Origin: Saccharopolyspora kobensis
Lineage (GTDB): Bacteria; Actinomycetota; Actinomycetes; Mycobacteriales; Pseudonocardiaceae
Direction: 5' to 3'
Assembly: GCF_900108315.1 (NCBI RefSeq)
Contig: NZ_FNVB01000007.1
Coordinates: 248,001-312,000 of the forward strand
DNA length: 64,000 nucleotides
Shown: piece after piece, positions 46,200 to 55,975 of the stretch
Layout of the letters: every line of letters starts with the position of its first letter
Numbering within the stretch: position 1 is the stretch's first letter
The notes under the pieces: model-generated
Told to the model about the DNA's origin: nothing
The model's input: the letters and a program-made list of their open reading frames with translations, nothing else
Database searches by the model: none
Position numbers and translations under genes: made by a program

Positions 46200-46209
46200 T
46201 GAATCTAGA

Positions 46210-46332
46210 ATGGATAAGAACGTGACGAAACGCTGGTGGTGGGTTCTGCTCCCGGTCGTGCTGGTCGCGGCCGCGTGGTGGCGGTCGTCCAGGGCCGCGC
46301 ACCTCCGCCGCGAGGAGGTGGCCGGACGATGA
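46210..46332 (+). CDS. Small single-helix membrane protein, coupled to the monooxygenase
   Basis: A 40-residue reading frame starting MDKNVTKRWWWVLLPVVLVA has one hydrophobic helix flanked by basic residues and ends HLRREEVAGR. Its stop overlaps the ATG of the FAD monooxygenase (ATGA), as for coupled genes. An in-frame ATG at 46189 would add seven residues. No clear ribosome-binding site. Support comes from the frame, helix and overlap only, so it may be no more than a leader. Confidence 0.45.
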   Translation: MDKNVTKRWWWVLLPVVLVAAAWWRSSRAAHLRREEVAGR

Positions 46333-47423
46333 AGGTGGCAGTCGTGGGCGGCGGCATCGGCGGACTGGCCGCGGCCGTCGCCTTCCACCAGCGCGGTTGG
46401 CAGGTCGAGGTCCTCGAACGCGCGCCGGAGTTCACCGAGATCGGCGCCGGGCTGTCGATCCAGCCCAACGGCCTCCGCGCCCTCCAGGAACTCGGCCTCG
46501 GCGATCGCGTGCGCTCCGCCGGGCTGGCGGACCCGCTGGCGGGCATCCGCCGCGCGAACGGGAACTGGTTGATCCGCAACGACGTCGACGACCTCAAGCG
46601 GCGCTTCGGCCGGTGGGCGACCGTGCACCGCGCGGACCTCATCGACCTGCTGCTCTCGGCCCTTCCGGCACGAGCACTGCGCCCCGGCACCGAGGTGAGC
46701 CAGGTGCGGCCCGACGGCACGGTCCGGCACGGCGGCACCACCACCGCCGATCTCGTGGTGGGCGCGGACGGCGTACACAGCGCGACGCGGCGCTCCCTCT
46801 GGCCGGACATCCCGGGCCCGCGCTACGTCGGATACACCACCTGGCGCCTCATCGCCCCGGCCCACCCCGTCACCGAGAGCGCGGAAACCTGGGGCAGCGG
46901 CGAGCGGTTCGGCTACGTGCCGATGCCCGACGGCCGCGTCTACTGCTACCTGATGGCCAACGCCCCCACCGGCACCCGCATCGGCCTCGACGTGCTGCGC
47001 GAGCGCTTCGCCGACTGGCACGACCCGATCCCGGCCCTGCTGAACTCGGCGCACGAGGTGTCGCAGCACGACACCTACGAGCTGCCGCGACTGCGCACGT
47101 TCACATCGGGGAAGGTGGCGCTCCTCGGCGACGCCGCGCACGCCATGACCCCGAACCTCGGGCAGGGCGCCTGCCAGGCGCTCGAAGACGCCGTCACGCT
47201 CGCCGCCGCGGTCGACGAGCTCGGCGTGCGCGCGGGACTGGCGGAGTACGACCGCACCCGCAGACCGCGCACCCAGCAGATCGCCCGCCGCTCCCGCCAG
47301 GTCGCCGCCCCGGCGCACTGGACGTCACCACCGCTGACCGCGCTGCGCAACGCGGCACTGCCCCGCCTCCCCAGCGCGTTCTTCGAACGCTCGATCACAC
47401 CCGCCTACACCTGGACGCCCTGA
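46329..47423 (+). CDS. FAD-dependent monooxygenase (salicylate hydroxylase-like)
   Basis: 364 residues. FAD motif VAVVGGGIGGLAAAVAF (3-19), VVGADGVHSATR, and VALLGDAAHAMTPNLGQGACQALEDA, all strongly conserved in single-component aromatic hydroxylases. The middle domain has WRLIAPAHP and WGSGERFGYVPM. It hydroxylates or oxidises an aromatic or polyketide-like substrate with NAD(P)H and oxygen. GAGGAGGTGG precedes the ATG, inside the small upstream ORF. It is divergent from the TetR/LLM pair, which may belong to the same regulon. Confidence 0.9.
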   Translation: MKVAVVGGGIGGLAAAVAFHQRGWQVEVLERAPEFTEIGAGLSIQPNGLRALQELGLGDRVRSAGLADPLAGIRRANGNWLIRNDVDDLKRRFGRWATVHRADLIDLLLSALPARALRPGTEVSQVRPDGTVRHGGTTTADLVVGADGVHSATRRSLWPDIPGPRYVGYTTWRLIAPAHPVTESAETWGSGERFGYVPMPDGRVYCYLMANAPTGTRIGLDVLRERFADWHDPIPALLNSAHEVSQHDTYELPRLRTFTSGKVALLGDAAHAMTPNLGQGACQALEDAVTLAAAVDELGVRAGLAEYDRTRRPRTQQIARRSRQVAAPAHWTSPPLTALRNAALPRLPSAFFERSITPAYTWTP

Positions 47424-47427
47424 CGGC

Positions 47428-47610
47428 TCACGGCGAGTTCGGGATCAGGATCCAGAGCACCACGTAGAGCAGGATCTGCGGGCCGGGCAGCACGCAGGAG
47501 ACGACGAAGGCCAACCGGACCAGCCCGACGCTCCAGCCGAACCGGTTGGCGATCCCGCTGCACACCCCGGCGATCACGCGCTGGTCGCGCGGCCGTTCCA
47601 AACCACTCAT
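47428..47610 (-). CDS. PspC-domain membrane protein
   Basis: 60 residues. MSGLERPRDQRVIAGVCSGI followed by ANRFGWSVGLVR is the PspC domain start, and a single hydrophobic segment (about 32-56) ends ILIPNSP. Stand-alone PspC proteins link envelope stress to phage-shock-type responses, but no PspA gene is nearby. ATG at 47610 is used; a GTG two codons upstream is possible. It converges on the monooxygenase with four bases between stops. Confidence 0.88.
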   Translation of the reverse strand: MSGLERPRDQRVIAGVCSGIANRFGWSVGLVRLAFVVSCVLPGPQILLYVVLWILIPNSP

Positions 47611-47672
47611 GCCCACAGCCTGCGAGCGTGGCGGACATCGCGCACCTCGGGGAGCCGTGGCACGTTGAGCCG

Positions 47673-48512
47673 GTGAACTTCGAGCAGATCGCCCGCGACC
47701 TGTGCACCGCCGACCCGGCCGGGTTCGTCGCCGCCCGCGACCGGGAAGCGGCGGAGGCCAAGCAGCGCGGCGACGACGACCTCGCCGCCGCGCTCAAGAA
47801 GCTGCGCAAACCCACCACGGCGGCGTGGGCGGTGAACCTGCTGGCCGCCCGCGAGCCGGCGGCGCTGAGCACCTTGCTGGACCTGGGAGAGCGGCTGCGC
47901 TCGGCCCAGCGCGAACTGCGCGGCGACGACATCCGCGGCCTCGCCGGCGAACGCACCGAGATCCTGCGCGACCTCACCGACCGCGCCGCGGCCCTGGCGG
48001 GCGAGCACGGCCACCCGCTGACCCCAACCGGCCGCCAGCAGGTCGAGCAAACCCTCACCGCCGCGCTCTCCGATCCCGCCGCAGGCCACGAGGTCCAATC
48101 GGCGACACTGACCAAACCCCTGGAATACAGCGGATTCGGCCTCGATGAGCTCGCCGTCGCAGCGATGCGCCGGACCGCGCAGCGCACCGAAAAACCGCGC
48201 CGGGCGGCCGAACCACTCGCCGAACTACGCGAAGAGCTGCGTCGCAGCGACGCGCAGCTGGGCGAAGCCGCGGACGCGCTGGAAGCCGCCGAGCGCGCGC
48301 AGCGCGAGGCCGAAGACCGGTGCGAGGAGCTGCGCGACGAGATCGACGAGCTGCGCGAGCAGCTCGCGCAGCGGCGCGGCGCGCTGGAGCACGCGGAGGA
48401 CGAGCAGCGCGAGCTCCGACGCAGTGCGAAAGCCGCCCGGCAGCGCCGGGAACGCGCGCAGCGCGACCGCGACGCGGTAGCGGAGCGGCTGCGGAACGCG
48501 GAGGCGCGCTGA
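47673..48512 (+). CDS. Coiled-coil protein of unknown function
   Basis: 279 residues if GTG at 47673 is used; GTG at 47628 would add 15. The N-terminal part has DPAGFVAARDREAAEAKQRG and LKKLRKPTTAAWAVNLLA, a pattern I have seen in actinobacterial hypothetical proteins. The C-terminal third (about 185-279) is a charged coiled coil rich in Glu, Arg and Ala heptads. No signal, membrane segment or catalytic motif. Divergent from the pspC-like gene with a very short gap, so promoters overlap the 5' ends. Function unknown. Confidence 0.75.
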   Translation: MNFEQIARDLCTADPAGFVAARDREAAEAKQRGDDDLAAALKKLRKPTTAAWAVNLLAAREPAALSTLLDLGERLRSAQRELRGDDIRGLAGERTEILRDLTDRAAALAGEHGHPLTPTGRQQVEQTLTAALSDPAAGHEVQSATLTKPLEYSGFGLDELAVAAMRRTAQRTEKPRRAAEPLAELREELRRSDAQLGEAADALEAAERAQREAEDRCEELRDEIDELREQLAQRRGALEHAEDEQRELRRSAKAARQRRERAQRDRDAVAERLRNAEAR

Positions 48513-48660
48513 GCCATCCGCGGAGCGGATGGCGGGCATGCGCGGAGCGGGCTTTACCGGCGTGTGACGGCCGCTTATGGTCGAGCGCCGGATCCGCGAC
48601 GGGTACGCGCCGCGGTCGGTTCCACGGCCCTACTGGGACACCGTCGTCCGGGGAGACCGC

Positions 48661-49941
48661 ATGAGGCCACCGCAGGGCATCCGCCGGATGCGCGTCCTGC
48701 TCCTCGTCATGCTGCTGCTCATCGGCATCATCAACTACGTCGACCGCAGCACGCTGGCCATCGCCAACCACAGCGTGCAGGACGAGTTCGGCATCGGGCC
48801 GACCGAGATGGGGCTGCTGCTGTCGGTGTTCTCCTGGGCCTACGCCTTCGCGCAGCTGCCCGCCGGAGGGCTGCTCGACCGGTTCGGGCCGCGGAAGGTG
48901 CTCGGCGGCGGGCTGCTGCTGTGGTCGGTCGCGCAGGCGTTCTGCGGTGTCGCCGCCAACTTCAAGCAGATGCTGTTCGGGCGGCTGTTCCTCGGCGTGG
49001 GCGAGGCGCCCGCCTTCCCCGGCGGGGCCAAGGTCGTCGCCGACTGGTTCCCGCGCGAATCCCGCGGGTTGCCGATCGGGCTGTTCAACACCGCCTCCAC
49101 GCTGGCACCGGCCATCGCACCGCCGCTGCTGACCTGGCTGATGCTCAGCTACGGGTGGCGCACCATGTTCGTGGTGGCCGGCGTCGCCGGCATCGTGCTC
49201 GCGCTGATCTGGTTCGCCGTCTACCGGGATCGCGCGCAGCTGTCCGCCGAACCCGGGCCGGCCCCGGAACCGGTGTCGCTGCGCGAATGGCTGGGCCTGC
49301 TGCGCCACCGCAGCACCTGGGGAATGATGATCGGCTTCTCCGGCGTCATCTACTCCATCTACCTGTACCTGACGTGGCTGCCCGCCTACCTGTCGAGCGA
49401 GCGCGGTCTGAGCGTGGCCGACACCGGCATCGCGCTCGTCGTGCCCTACCTCGCAGGCACCCTCGGCATGCTCTCCGGCGGCGGCGTCGGTGATCTGCTG
49501 GTGCGGCGCGGGTTTTCGACGATGATCGCGCGCAAGGTGCCGATCTGCGCCGGGCTGCTGCTCGGCGGGCTGTGCACCATCCCGGTCGCGCTCACCCCGA
49601 GCACCGCGCTCGCGCTGGTGTGCATCTCCGCGTCGCAGTTCTTCATGAACAACGCCAGCGCCGGTGCCTGGTCGCTGGCCGCCACCGTCGGCGCCGAGCG
49701 GATCACCGCCTCGCTGGGCAGCCTGCAGAACTTCGGCGGCTACTTCGGCGGTGCGTTCGCGCCGCTGATCACCGGCATCATCGTGGACCGCACGGGATCG
49801 TTCGTGATCGCGCTGCTGGCGGCCAGCGGGATCGCCATCGCCGCCGCGCTCAGCTACGCGTTCCTGGTCGGCAGACCCGTCGGCCCGGAGCCGGTGAAGT
49901 CCACTGTAGAGCAACGGAGGGGTGCAGATGGCCGAGGCTGA
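48661..49941 (+). CDS. MFS transporter of the anion:cation symporter type
   Basis: 426 residues, twelve helices. NYVDRSTLAIANHSVQDEFG, GLLDRFGPRKVLGGGL and the helix 4/5 motif GVGEAPAFPGGAKVVADWFP match the ACS family (GudP/ExuT/phthalate permease group), which imports organic anions such as sugar acids. ATG at 48661 has GGGGAGA upstream. It overlaps the Nramp-like gene by 14 bases, so the two are co-translated; the LysR gene downstream may regulate the pair. Substrate unknown. Confidence 0.88.
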   Translation: MRPPQGIRRMRVLLLVMLLLIGIINYVDRSTLAIANHSVQDEFGIGPTEMGLLLSVFSWAYAFAQLPAGGLLDRFGPRKVLGGGLLLWSVAQAFCGVAANFKQMLFGRLFLGVGEAPAFPGGAKVVADWFPRESRGLPIGLFNTASTLAPAIAPPLLTWLMLSYGWRTMFVVAGVAGIVLALIWFAVYRDRAQLSAEPGPAPEPVSLREWLGLLRHRSTWGMMIGFSGVIYSIYLYLTWLPAYLSSERGLSVADTGIALVVPYLAGTLGMLSGGGVGDLLVRRGFSTMIARKVPICAGLLLGGLCTIPVALTPSTALALVCISASQFFMNNASAGAWSLAATVGAERITASLGSLQNFGGYFGGAFAPLITGIIVDRTGSFVIALLAASGIAIAAALSYAFLVGRPVGPEPVKSTVEQRRGADGRG

Positions 49942-51355
49942 CCCGACCGATCCGGCGAAGGCCTTCCCGGACGAGCACATCCCGCGCCCGCAGGTGCGCG
50001 ACCTGCCGGAACCACCTGCCCGGCAGTGGCGGCTGATCGGCCCCGGCATCGTCGCCGCGGGCGTGGGCCTGGCCAGCGGCGAGTTCATCCTGTTCCCCTA
50101 CATCACCTCGCAGGTCGGCCTGACCTTCGTGTGGGCAGCGCTGCTGGGCCTGCTCACGCAGTACTTCCTGAACATGGAGATCGAGCGCTACACGCTGGCC
50201 ACCGGGGAGACCGCGGTCACCGGGTTCAGCCGGTTGTGGAAGCACTGGGGCCTGGTGTTCGCGGTGCTGGCCTACTTCGCGAACCTGTGGCCCGCCTGGG
50301 CGACCAGCTCGGCGACGCTGTTCACCTACGTCTTCGGCGGCGACGTCGCGGTGGTGTCGGTGGTGATCCTCGTCGTGGTGGCGCTGATCCTCACCCTGGC
50401 GCCCGCGGTCTACACGGCGCTGGAACGGGCGCAGATGGTCAAGGTGGCCGCGATCCTGCTGCTCATCGTGATCGGCTCGCTGTTCGTCCTCGGCGCCCGC
50501 ACCTGGAGCGCGCTGCCCACGATCGTCTCGGAACCGCGGTTCCCGGCCGCTGAGCTGGGTTTCGCCGTGCTGATGGGCGCGCTGGCCTTCGCCGGTGCGG
50601 GCGGCGGCCAGAACCTGGTGCAGAGCAACTGGATCCGGGACAAGGGCTTCGGCATGGGCCGCTACGTGCCGAAGATCGTCTCACCGCTGACCGGCGAGAC
50701 CGAGGCGCGCGGGCAGGCCGGGTTCATCTTCCCGGCCACCGAGGAGAACCTGGGCCGCTGGCGGGTGTGGTGGCGCTTCGCCAACAAGGAGCAGGCGCTG
50801 ACCTTCGTGGCCATCACGTTCCTGTCCATCGTGTTCATGTCGCTGCTGGCCCACGCGACCGTCTTCGGCTCCGGAGAGGTGTCCAACGACGTGTCGTTCC
50901 TGCGCGTCGAGGGCGAGGCGATGATGGCCGCGGCCGGCGGCTGGTTCGGCTACTTCTTCTGGCTGGTGGGCGCGTTCTCGCTGTTCGCAGCGGCGCTGGG
51001 CATCGTCGACTACACCAGCAGGCTGGCCGCCGACGTGCTGAAGACGACGTACTTCCCGAAGGCATCGGAGAGCGCGATCTACGCCGCGCTGGTGTGGGGG
51101 CTGGTGCTGATCGGCATCGTCGTGATCATCGCCGGGCTCGGCCAGCCGCTGCTGCTGGCGACGATCTCGGCCTGCACGGGCGGGGTGATGATGTTCATCT
51201 ACTCCGGCCTGCTGATCGCGATCAACCGCAAGATGCTGCCCGCCCCGATCCGCGTCCGCGGCTACCGGCTGGTGGCGCTGGTCTGGTCGATCCTGCTCTT
51301 CGGCGTGCTCGCGGTGCTGACGGTGCTCCAGCAGCTGGACAAGGTGTTCGGCTGA
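49928..51355 (+). CDS. Nramp-fold membrane transporter lacking metal ligands
   Basis: 475 residues, eleven to twelve helices, related to the Nramp divalent-metal transporters. The helix-1 DPGN metal motif is replaced by ASGE (49-52), and the helix-6 MPH motif region reads GGQNLVQS (226-233), so the canonical metal-binding Asp, Asn, Met and His are missing. It probably carries something other than Mn or Fe, perhaps an organic ion. GGAGGGG precedes the ATG at 49928. It overlaps the upstream MFS gene, and a LysR gene follows. Confidence 0.8.
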   Translation: MAEADPTDPAKAFPDEHIPRPQVRDLPEPPARQWRLIGPGIVAAGVGLASGEFILFPYITSQVGLTFVWAALLGLLTQYFLNMEIERYTLATGETAVTGFSRLWKHWGLVFAVLAYFANLWPAWATSSATLFTYVFGGDVAVVSVVILVVVALILTLAPAVYTALERAQMVKVAAILLLIVIGSLFVLGARTWSALPTIVSEPRFPAAELGFAVLMGALAFAGAGGGQNLVQSNWIRDKGFGMGRYVPKIVSPLTGETEARGQAGFIFPATEENLGRWRVWWRFANKEQALTFVAITFLSIVFMSLLAHATVFGSGEVSNDVSFLRVEGEAMMAAAGGWFGYFFWLVGAFSLFAAALGIVDYTSRLAADVLKTTYFPKASESAIYAALVWGLVLIGIVVIIAGLGQPLLLATISACTGGVMMFIYSGLLIAINRKMLPAPIRVRGYRLVALVWSILLFGVLAVLTVLQQLDKVFG

Positions 51356-51392
51356 CCGCGATCATCTGCCCGGTGAACACGAGGTGGTCGCG

Positions 51393-52325
51393 GTGAAGGC
51401 GGCGGAGGCGTACCGCTTCCGGCTGGACTGGTTCGTCAGCTTCACGTCCGTGGTGGAGCACGGTGGTTTCTCCGCCGCGGCCCAGGCCCTGTACCGCTCG
51501 CAGTCGAGGATCAGCACCCACGTCGCCGAGCTGGAACGGGCGCTGGGCGTGCGGCTGTTCGACCGCACGTGCACGCCCGTGGAGCTGACCGCCGAAGGCC
51601 GCGAGCTGCTGCCCCACGCCCGAGGCATGCTGCAGCACCTGCAAGCGGCCAGCGACGAGGCGGCGCGAGCCGCGCGGCGAGTGCACGGCAAGGTCCGGCT
51701 CGGCGCATGTCCCAGCGCGGCAGCGCACCTGTTCCCGTTCCTGTTCGAGCAGTGCGCGAAGCGCTACCCGGGTGTGGAGCTGGTGCTGCGGGAGGGCACG
51801 GCGCTGGAGCTGGAGGCGGCGCTGCTGTCCGGCGAGGTCGACCTGGCGGTCCGGCCGCTGCTGCCCGTCCCGTCCAGCGACGCGCTGACCTGCCGGACGC
51901 TGTGGCGGGAACCGCTGGTCGCGGTGCTGCCCGCGCGGGAACCCGCGGACGGCCCGCTGCGCCTGGCGGACCTGGCCACCCGCCCGCTGATCGCGGCAGG
52001 GGACAACGGCGCCCGCGGCAACGACCACGCCGCTGCGGCGCTGGCCTTCCAACGAGCGGGCCTGACGCCCGAAGTCGTCTTCCGCACCAACCAGTCCCAA
52101 ACCCTGATCGCCCTGGTGCGCGCGGGAACGGCGGTAGGCGTGACGAACGCCCTGGCAGTCCTGGCGGCCAACACCGAAGGCGTCCGCATCGCCCCGGTCG
52201 AGGACGAGCCCAGAGCCCACGAAGTGGCCCTGTGGTGGCGAACCGACCGAACCACCACCAAACCCGCAGAAGCCCTCCGCACCCTCCTGGCCGAAGCCCC
52301 GCTCCCGGACCTGAGCCTGACGTAG
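51393..52325 (+). CDS. LysR-family regulator
   Basis: About 310 residues. N-terminal winged helix: WFVSFTSVVEHGGFSAAAQALYRSQSRISTHVAELERALG (about 13-52), typical LysR. The C-terminal effector domain has VRLGACPSAAAHLFPFL and DLAVRPLL. It begins 37 bases after the Nramp-like gene and is on the same strand; it may be a regulator of the MFS/Nramp pair acting from downstream. GTG at 51393 is preferred over 51384 because GAGG is then eight bases upstream. Confidence 0.88.
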   Translation: MKAAEAYRFRLDWFVSFTSVVEHGGFSAAAQALYRSQSRISTHVAELERALGVRLFDRTCTPVELTAEGRELLPHARGMLQHLQAASDEAARAARRVHGKVRLGACPSAAAHLFPFLFEQCAKRYPGVELVLREGTALELEAALLSGEVDLAVRPLLPVPSSDALTCRTLWREPLVAVLPAREPADGPLRLADLATRPLIAAGDNGARGNDHAAAALAFQRAGLTPEVVFRTNQSQTLIALVRAGTAVGVTNALAVLAANTEGVRIAPVEDEPRAHEVALWWRTDRTTTKPAEALRTLLAEAPLPDLSLT

Positions 52326-52375
52326 GACTCCGTGAGGGCCACCGCGCCTTCGGCCGTCACCGCCACGTGACCAAC

Positions 52376-52407
52376 GGAAGCCTCCGGCCGCTGGGGTCGG
52401 AGGCTCC
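52376..52407. terminator. Hairpin between convergent LysR and hyuB genes
   Basis: GGAAGCCTCCG (52376-52386) pairs with CGGAGGCTCC (52398-52407) with one bulged base, giving a ten-base stem and an 11-base loop. It lies 51 bases after the LysR stop and 57 bases before the hyuB stop. Confidence 0.6.
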
Positions 52408-52463
52408 GTCGGCCGGGGGTTCGAATGCTCCACGTGCCAGCGCGGAGCGCCCGGTCCGCACGT

Positions 52464-54026
52464 TCAGGGTAACTCTTCAGCCGGCTTTCCCCAGCCTCCG
52501 CCACCTGGTGTTTCGATGCGGATGCGGTCCCCTCGGCGCAGCGGCCAGGTGCCCTTCGACGAGAGCTCGTGCTCGGTTCCGTCGGCCCGGACGAGGACGT
52601 TGCGGCCGACCGCGCCGGGACGGCCGCCCCGGGCGCCTCGCGGGGCGTTGGCGCGGCGCTCGGACTGGATGGTCAGGGTGCAGTCGGCGAGGGCTTCCAG
52701 TTCGCGCACCAGGCCTTCGCCGCCGGGGTGGTGGCCGTCGCCGCCGGAGGACGGGCGCAGTTCGTAGCGCCAGACCCGCAGCGGGTAGCCGAGTTCCACC
52801 GCTTCGGCCGGTGTGTTGCGGGTGTTGGTCATGCCGGTGTGGACGCCGGACATGCCCGGGCGGTCGGGAGTTCCGCCCTCGCCGCCGCCGAGCGTCTCGT
52901 AGTAGCTGAACGCCGGATCGCTGCCGCCGATGAGCAGGTTGTTCATGGTTCCCTGGCTCGCCGCCGGGACGCGGTCGGGGATGGCCTGGGCGAACGCGCC
53001 GAGCAGGACGTCCACGATGCGCTGGCTGGTCTCGACGTTGCCCGCCGCCGTCGGTGCCGGGAACACCGGGTTGACCACGGTGCCCTCGGGAGCGGTCACG
53101 CGCAGCGCGCGGTAGCAGCCCGCGTTGGGCGGCGCGTCGGGATCGGTGAGCATCCGCAGGACGAACATCGACGCCGACAGCGTCACCGCGAACACCGCGT
53201 TGCAGTTCACCGGGATCTGGGCGGCGCTGCCGGTGAAATCGATCGACACCTCGTCCCCGGCGACGGTCACCGCCGCGCGGATCGGCACGCCGTCACCGAT
53301 CTCCAGCTCGTCCTCGCAGCGGTAGCAGCCGTCGGGGATCTCGCGGATCGCCGCGCGCACCCGGCGGTCGGAGTAGTCGCACACCGCCGACATCGCCGCG
53401 CGCAGCCGGGCCGAGCCCGCCCGGTGCGCGAGTTCGCGCATCCGCAGCGCGCCGACGTGGTTGGCCGCGAACTGGGCGCGCAGGTCGCCGCGCCGTTCGC
53501 CGGGAGTGCGCGAGTTCGCCGCGATCAGGCGGACGACGTCCTCGCGCTCGCCCTCGGCGTCGGCGATGCGGACGGGCGGGATGCGCACGCCCTCCGCCGC
53601 GATCTCGGTGGCCGATGCGGGCATCGAACCCGGTGCCGCGCCGCCGACGTCGGCGTGGTGGGCGCGGTTGGCCACGTAGCCCAGCAGCCGGTCGCCGTAG
53701 CCGACCGCGGCGACGATCGTCAGGTCAGGCAGGTGGGTGCCGCCCAGGTACGGGTCGTTGACGCACACCTGCGCACCCGGTTCGAGCTGCCCGAAGGTGT
53801 CCAGCACCGCGCGCACGCCGGCGGGCATCGCGCCGAGGTGCACCGGGATGTGCTCGGCCTGCGCGACCATCTCGCCGTCGGCGTCGAACACCGCGGCCGA
53901 GCAGTCGGCGCGCTCCTTGATGTTGGGGGAGTAGGCGGCGCGGCGCAGGGCCACGCCCATCTCGTCGGCCACCCCGGCCAGCGCGTGCCGGAAGACCTCC
54001 AGTTCCACCGCGGAGAGTTCCGTCAT
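52464..54026 (-). CDS. hyuB: Hydantoinase/oxoprolinase B subunit
   Basis: 520 residues. The N-terminal stretch EVFRHALAGVADEMGVALRRAA, followed by SPNIKERADCSAAVFD and AEHIPVHLGAMP, is the signature of the HyuB family. The central VNDPYLGGTHLPDLT and NANRAHHADVG-like region (VANRAHHADVGG) and the C-terminal GMTNTRNTPAE are also typical. With HyuA it opens hydantoins or 5-oxoproline in an ATP-dependent reaction, or acts in acetone/acetophenone carboxylase-type complexes. Its ATG overlaps the hyuA stop by four bases. Confidence 0.93.
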   Translation of the reverse strand: MTELSAVELEVFRHALAGVADEMGVALRRAAYSPNIKERADCSAAVFDADGEMVAQAEHIPVHLGAMPAGVRAVLDTFGQLEPGAQVCVNDPYLGGTHLPDLTIVAAVGYGDRLLGYVANRAHHADVGGAAPGSMPASATEIAAEGVRIPPVRIADAEGEREDVVRLIAANSRTPGERRGDLRAQFAANHVGALRMRELAHRAGSARLRAAMSAVCDYSDRRVRAAIREIPDGCYRCEDELEIGDGVPIRAAVTVAGDEVSIDFTGSAAQIPVNCNAVFAVTLSASMFVLRMLTDPDAPPNAGCYRALRVTAPEGTVVNPVFPAPTAAGNVETSQRIVDVLLGAFAQAIPDRVPAASQGTMNNLLIGGSDPAFSYYETLGGGEGGTPDRPGMSGVHTGMTNTRNTPAEAVELGYPLRVWRYELRPSSGGDGHHPGGEGLVRELEALADCTLTIQSERRANAPRGARGGRPGAVGRNVLVRADGTEHELSSKGTWPLRRGDRIRIETPGGGGWGKPAEELP

Positions 54027-55975
54027 GACAACCGCACCACCAGGTTCTCCGCATCGTCCACCACCGCCGCTTCACCGTCGCCGAGCAGCGTCGTGGTGTC
54101 CGGCTGCTCGACCAGCGCCGGGCCGGTGATCTCATCGCCCGGCCGCAGCGCGGCCCGCGCGACCACGCGGGCGCGCACCACCTGGTCGCCGATGCCGATC
54201 TCGCGGTCGTGCTCGCGCTGCGGGCTGCCCTGCTCCCAGTCGACCGGTGGGGCGGTGAGCACTGGCTCGCCCTGGGCGACGACCCGCACCGTCACCACCT
54301 CGACGCGCTCGTCGCGGATCTCGTAGCCGTAGGCCTCGTGGTGCGCGGCGTGCAGCAGTTCGGCGGTGCCGGTTTCGCCGTCGACGTCGACGCGCAGCTC
54401 GTGCGACTGTCCCGCGTACCGCATATCGGCCACTTTGGACAGTGAGATATCGGTTGTGACACCTTGCTTCTCGAGTTCGCGCCAGGCTTCCTCGGCGAGC
54501 TCCGACCAGGTCTGCGACAGGTCGTCGCCGGCATCGGCCAGCACCGTCCGCGAGGCCTCGAAGCGCGGCGGGGCCAGCAGCAGGCCGAGCGCGCTGAGCA
54601 CTCCCGGCGCCGGGGGAACCACCACCGCGGGGCAGCCGAGCTCGCGCGCCAGCGCGGTCGCGTGCAGCGGCCCCGCGCCGCCGTAGGCGACCAGTGCCAG
54701 CCCGGCCGGATCGACACCTCGTTCGGTGCTGACCTTGCGCAGCGCCCGCGCCATCGTCGCCCGGACCACCGCCAGCACACCCGAGGCCGGTTCCGGCAGC
54801 TCGGCCAGCGCGCGGCGCGCCGCCTCGGCGTCCAGGCGCAGCCCGCCGCCGAACTCCCGGGCCGGATCCAGGTGCCCCAGCGCGCAGTGGGCATCGGTCA
54901 CGGTCGGTTCCCGGCCGCCCGCTCCGTAGCAGGCGGGGCCGGGATCCGCACCGGCCGAACGCGGCCCGACGCGCAGCGCGCCACCCGCGTCGACCCAGGC
55001 GATCGAGCCGCCTCCGGCTCCCACGGTGTGGATCCCGACGGCCGGGGTGCGGAAGGGCAGCCCGGCGATCTCCGAGCCGGTCGACACCTCGGGACGCCCG
55101 TCGCGGATCAGGCAGACATCGGTGGAGGTGCCGCCCATGTCGAAGGCGATCGCGTCGTCGAACCCGGCCGAGCGCGCCACCGCACCGGCCGCCACCACGC
55201 CGGCGGCCGGTCCGGACAGCAGAGTGTGCACCGGGGCGGTCGCGGCGAAATCCACCCCCGCGGTGCCGCCGCCGGAGGTCATCACGGTGATCACCGGCCC
55301 GGGCAGGCGGGAGACCAGGCCGGACAGGTACCGGTGCATCACCGGCTCGATCGCCGCGTTGAGCACGCAGGTGGAGGCCCGCTCGAACTCGCGGAACTCC
55401 GGCAGCAGCGCGCTGGAGCGGGTGATCGGCACGCCCACCTCGGCCAGCGCCGCGCACAGCCGCCGCTCGTGGTCGTCGCAGGCGTAGGAGAACAGCAGGC
55501 TCACCGCGATCGACTCGGGCTCCAGCCGCCGCACGGCGGCGACCACGCGTTCGATTTCGGCATCGGTGAGGGCGATGACGGGCTCGCCGTCCGGGCCCAT
55601 CCGCTCCTCGACCGCGACCACCAGTTCCCGGGGGACGAGCGGTTCGGGTTTGATGACCGACAGGTCGTAGAGCGCCGGGCGGTTCTGCCGGGCGATCTGC
55701 AGCACGTCGCTGAAACCGGCGGTGGTGACGAAGGCGGTGCGCGCGACCTCGCGCTCCAGCACGGCGTTCGTCGCGGTGGTGGAGCCGTGCGGGAGCAGGC
55801 GCAGGGTGCCGTCGGGCAGGCTCTCCCGGACACCGCGCCGGACGCCCTCGGCGGGATCGCCCGGGGTGGTGGGCACCTTGACGGCCTTCGGCCTGCGGCC
55901 GGGGGCGCGCAGGACCACATCGGTGAACGTGCCTCCGACGTCCACCCCGGCACACGCCTCGACCTCGTCCGACAT
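54023..55975 (-). CDS. hyuA: Hydantoinase/oxoprolinase A subunit
   Basis: 650 residues. The ATPase-like start [13 protein letters not shown] (about 9-21), [41 protein letters not shown] and [12 protein letters not shown] are diagnostic of HyuA. The C-terminal domain has [15 protein letters not shown]. First gene of the two-gene unit with hyuB. N-methylhydantoinase, 5-oxoprolinase and carboxylase roles are all possible and not separable here. ATG at 55975 is the best start by homology of the N-terminus, but its ribosome-binding site is weak. Confidence 0.92.
   Translation of the reverse strand: MSDEVEACAGVDVGGTFTDVVLRAPGRRPKAVKVPTTPGDPAEGVRRGVRESLPDGTLRLLPHGSTTATNAVLEREVARTAFVTTAGFSDVLQIARQNRPALYDLSVIKPEPLVPRELVVAVEERMGPDGEPVIALTDAEIERVVAAVRRLEPESIAVSLLFSYACDDHERRLCAALAEVGVPITRSSALLPEFREFERASTCVLNAAIEPVMHRYLSGLVSRLPGPVITVMTSGGGTAGVDFAATAPVHTLLSGPAAGVVAAGAVARSAGFDDAIAFDMGGTSTDVCLIRDGRPEVSTGSEIAGLPFRTPAVGIHTVGAGGGSIAWVDAGGALRVGPRSAGADPGPACYGAGGREPTVTDAHCALGHLDPAREFGGGLRLDAEAARRALAELPEPASGVLAVVRATMARALRKVSTERGVDPAGLALVAYGGAGPLHATALARELGCPAVVVPPAPGVLSALGLLLAPPRFEASRTVLADAGDDLSQTWSELAEEAWRELEKQGVTTDISLSKVADMRYAGQSHELRVDVDGETGTAELLHAAHHEAYGYEIRDERVEVVTVRVVAQGEPVLTAPPVDWEQGSPQREHDREIGIGDQVVRARVVARAALRPGDEITGPALVEQPDTTTLLGDGEAAVVDDAENLVVRLS

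Noticed and set aside
52405-52440. GGTTCGAAT within GGGGGTTCGAATGCTCC, resembling a tRNA T-arm
   Set aside because: The T-stem does not pair fully, and no acceptor stem, D-arm or anticodon arm can be formed around it. It is treated as chance.
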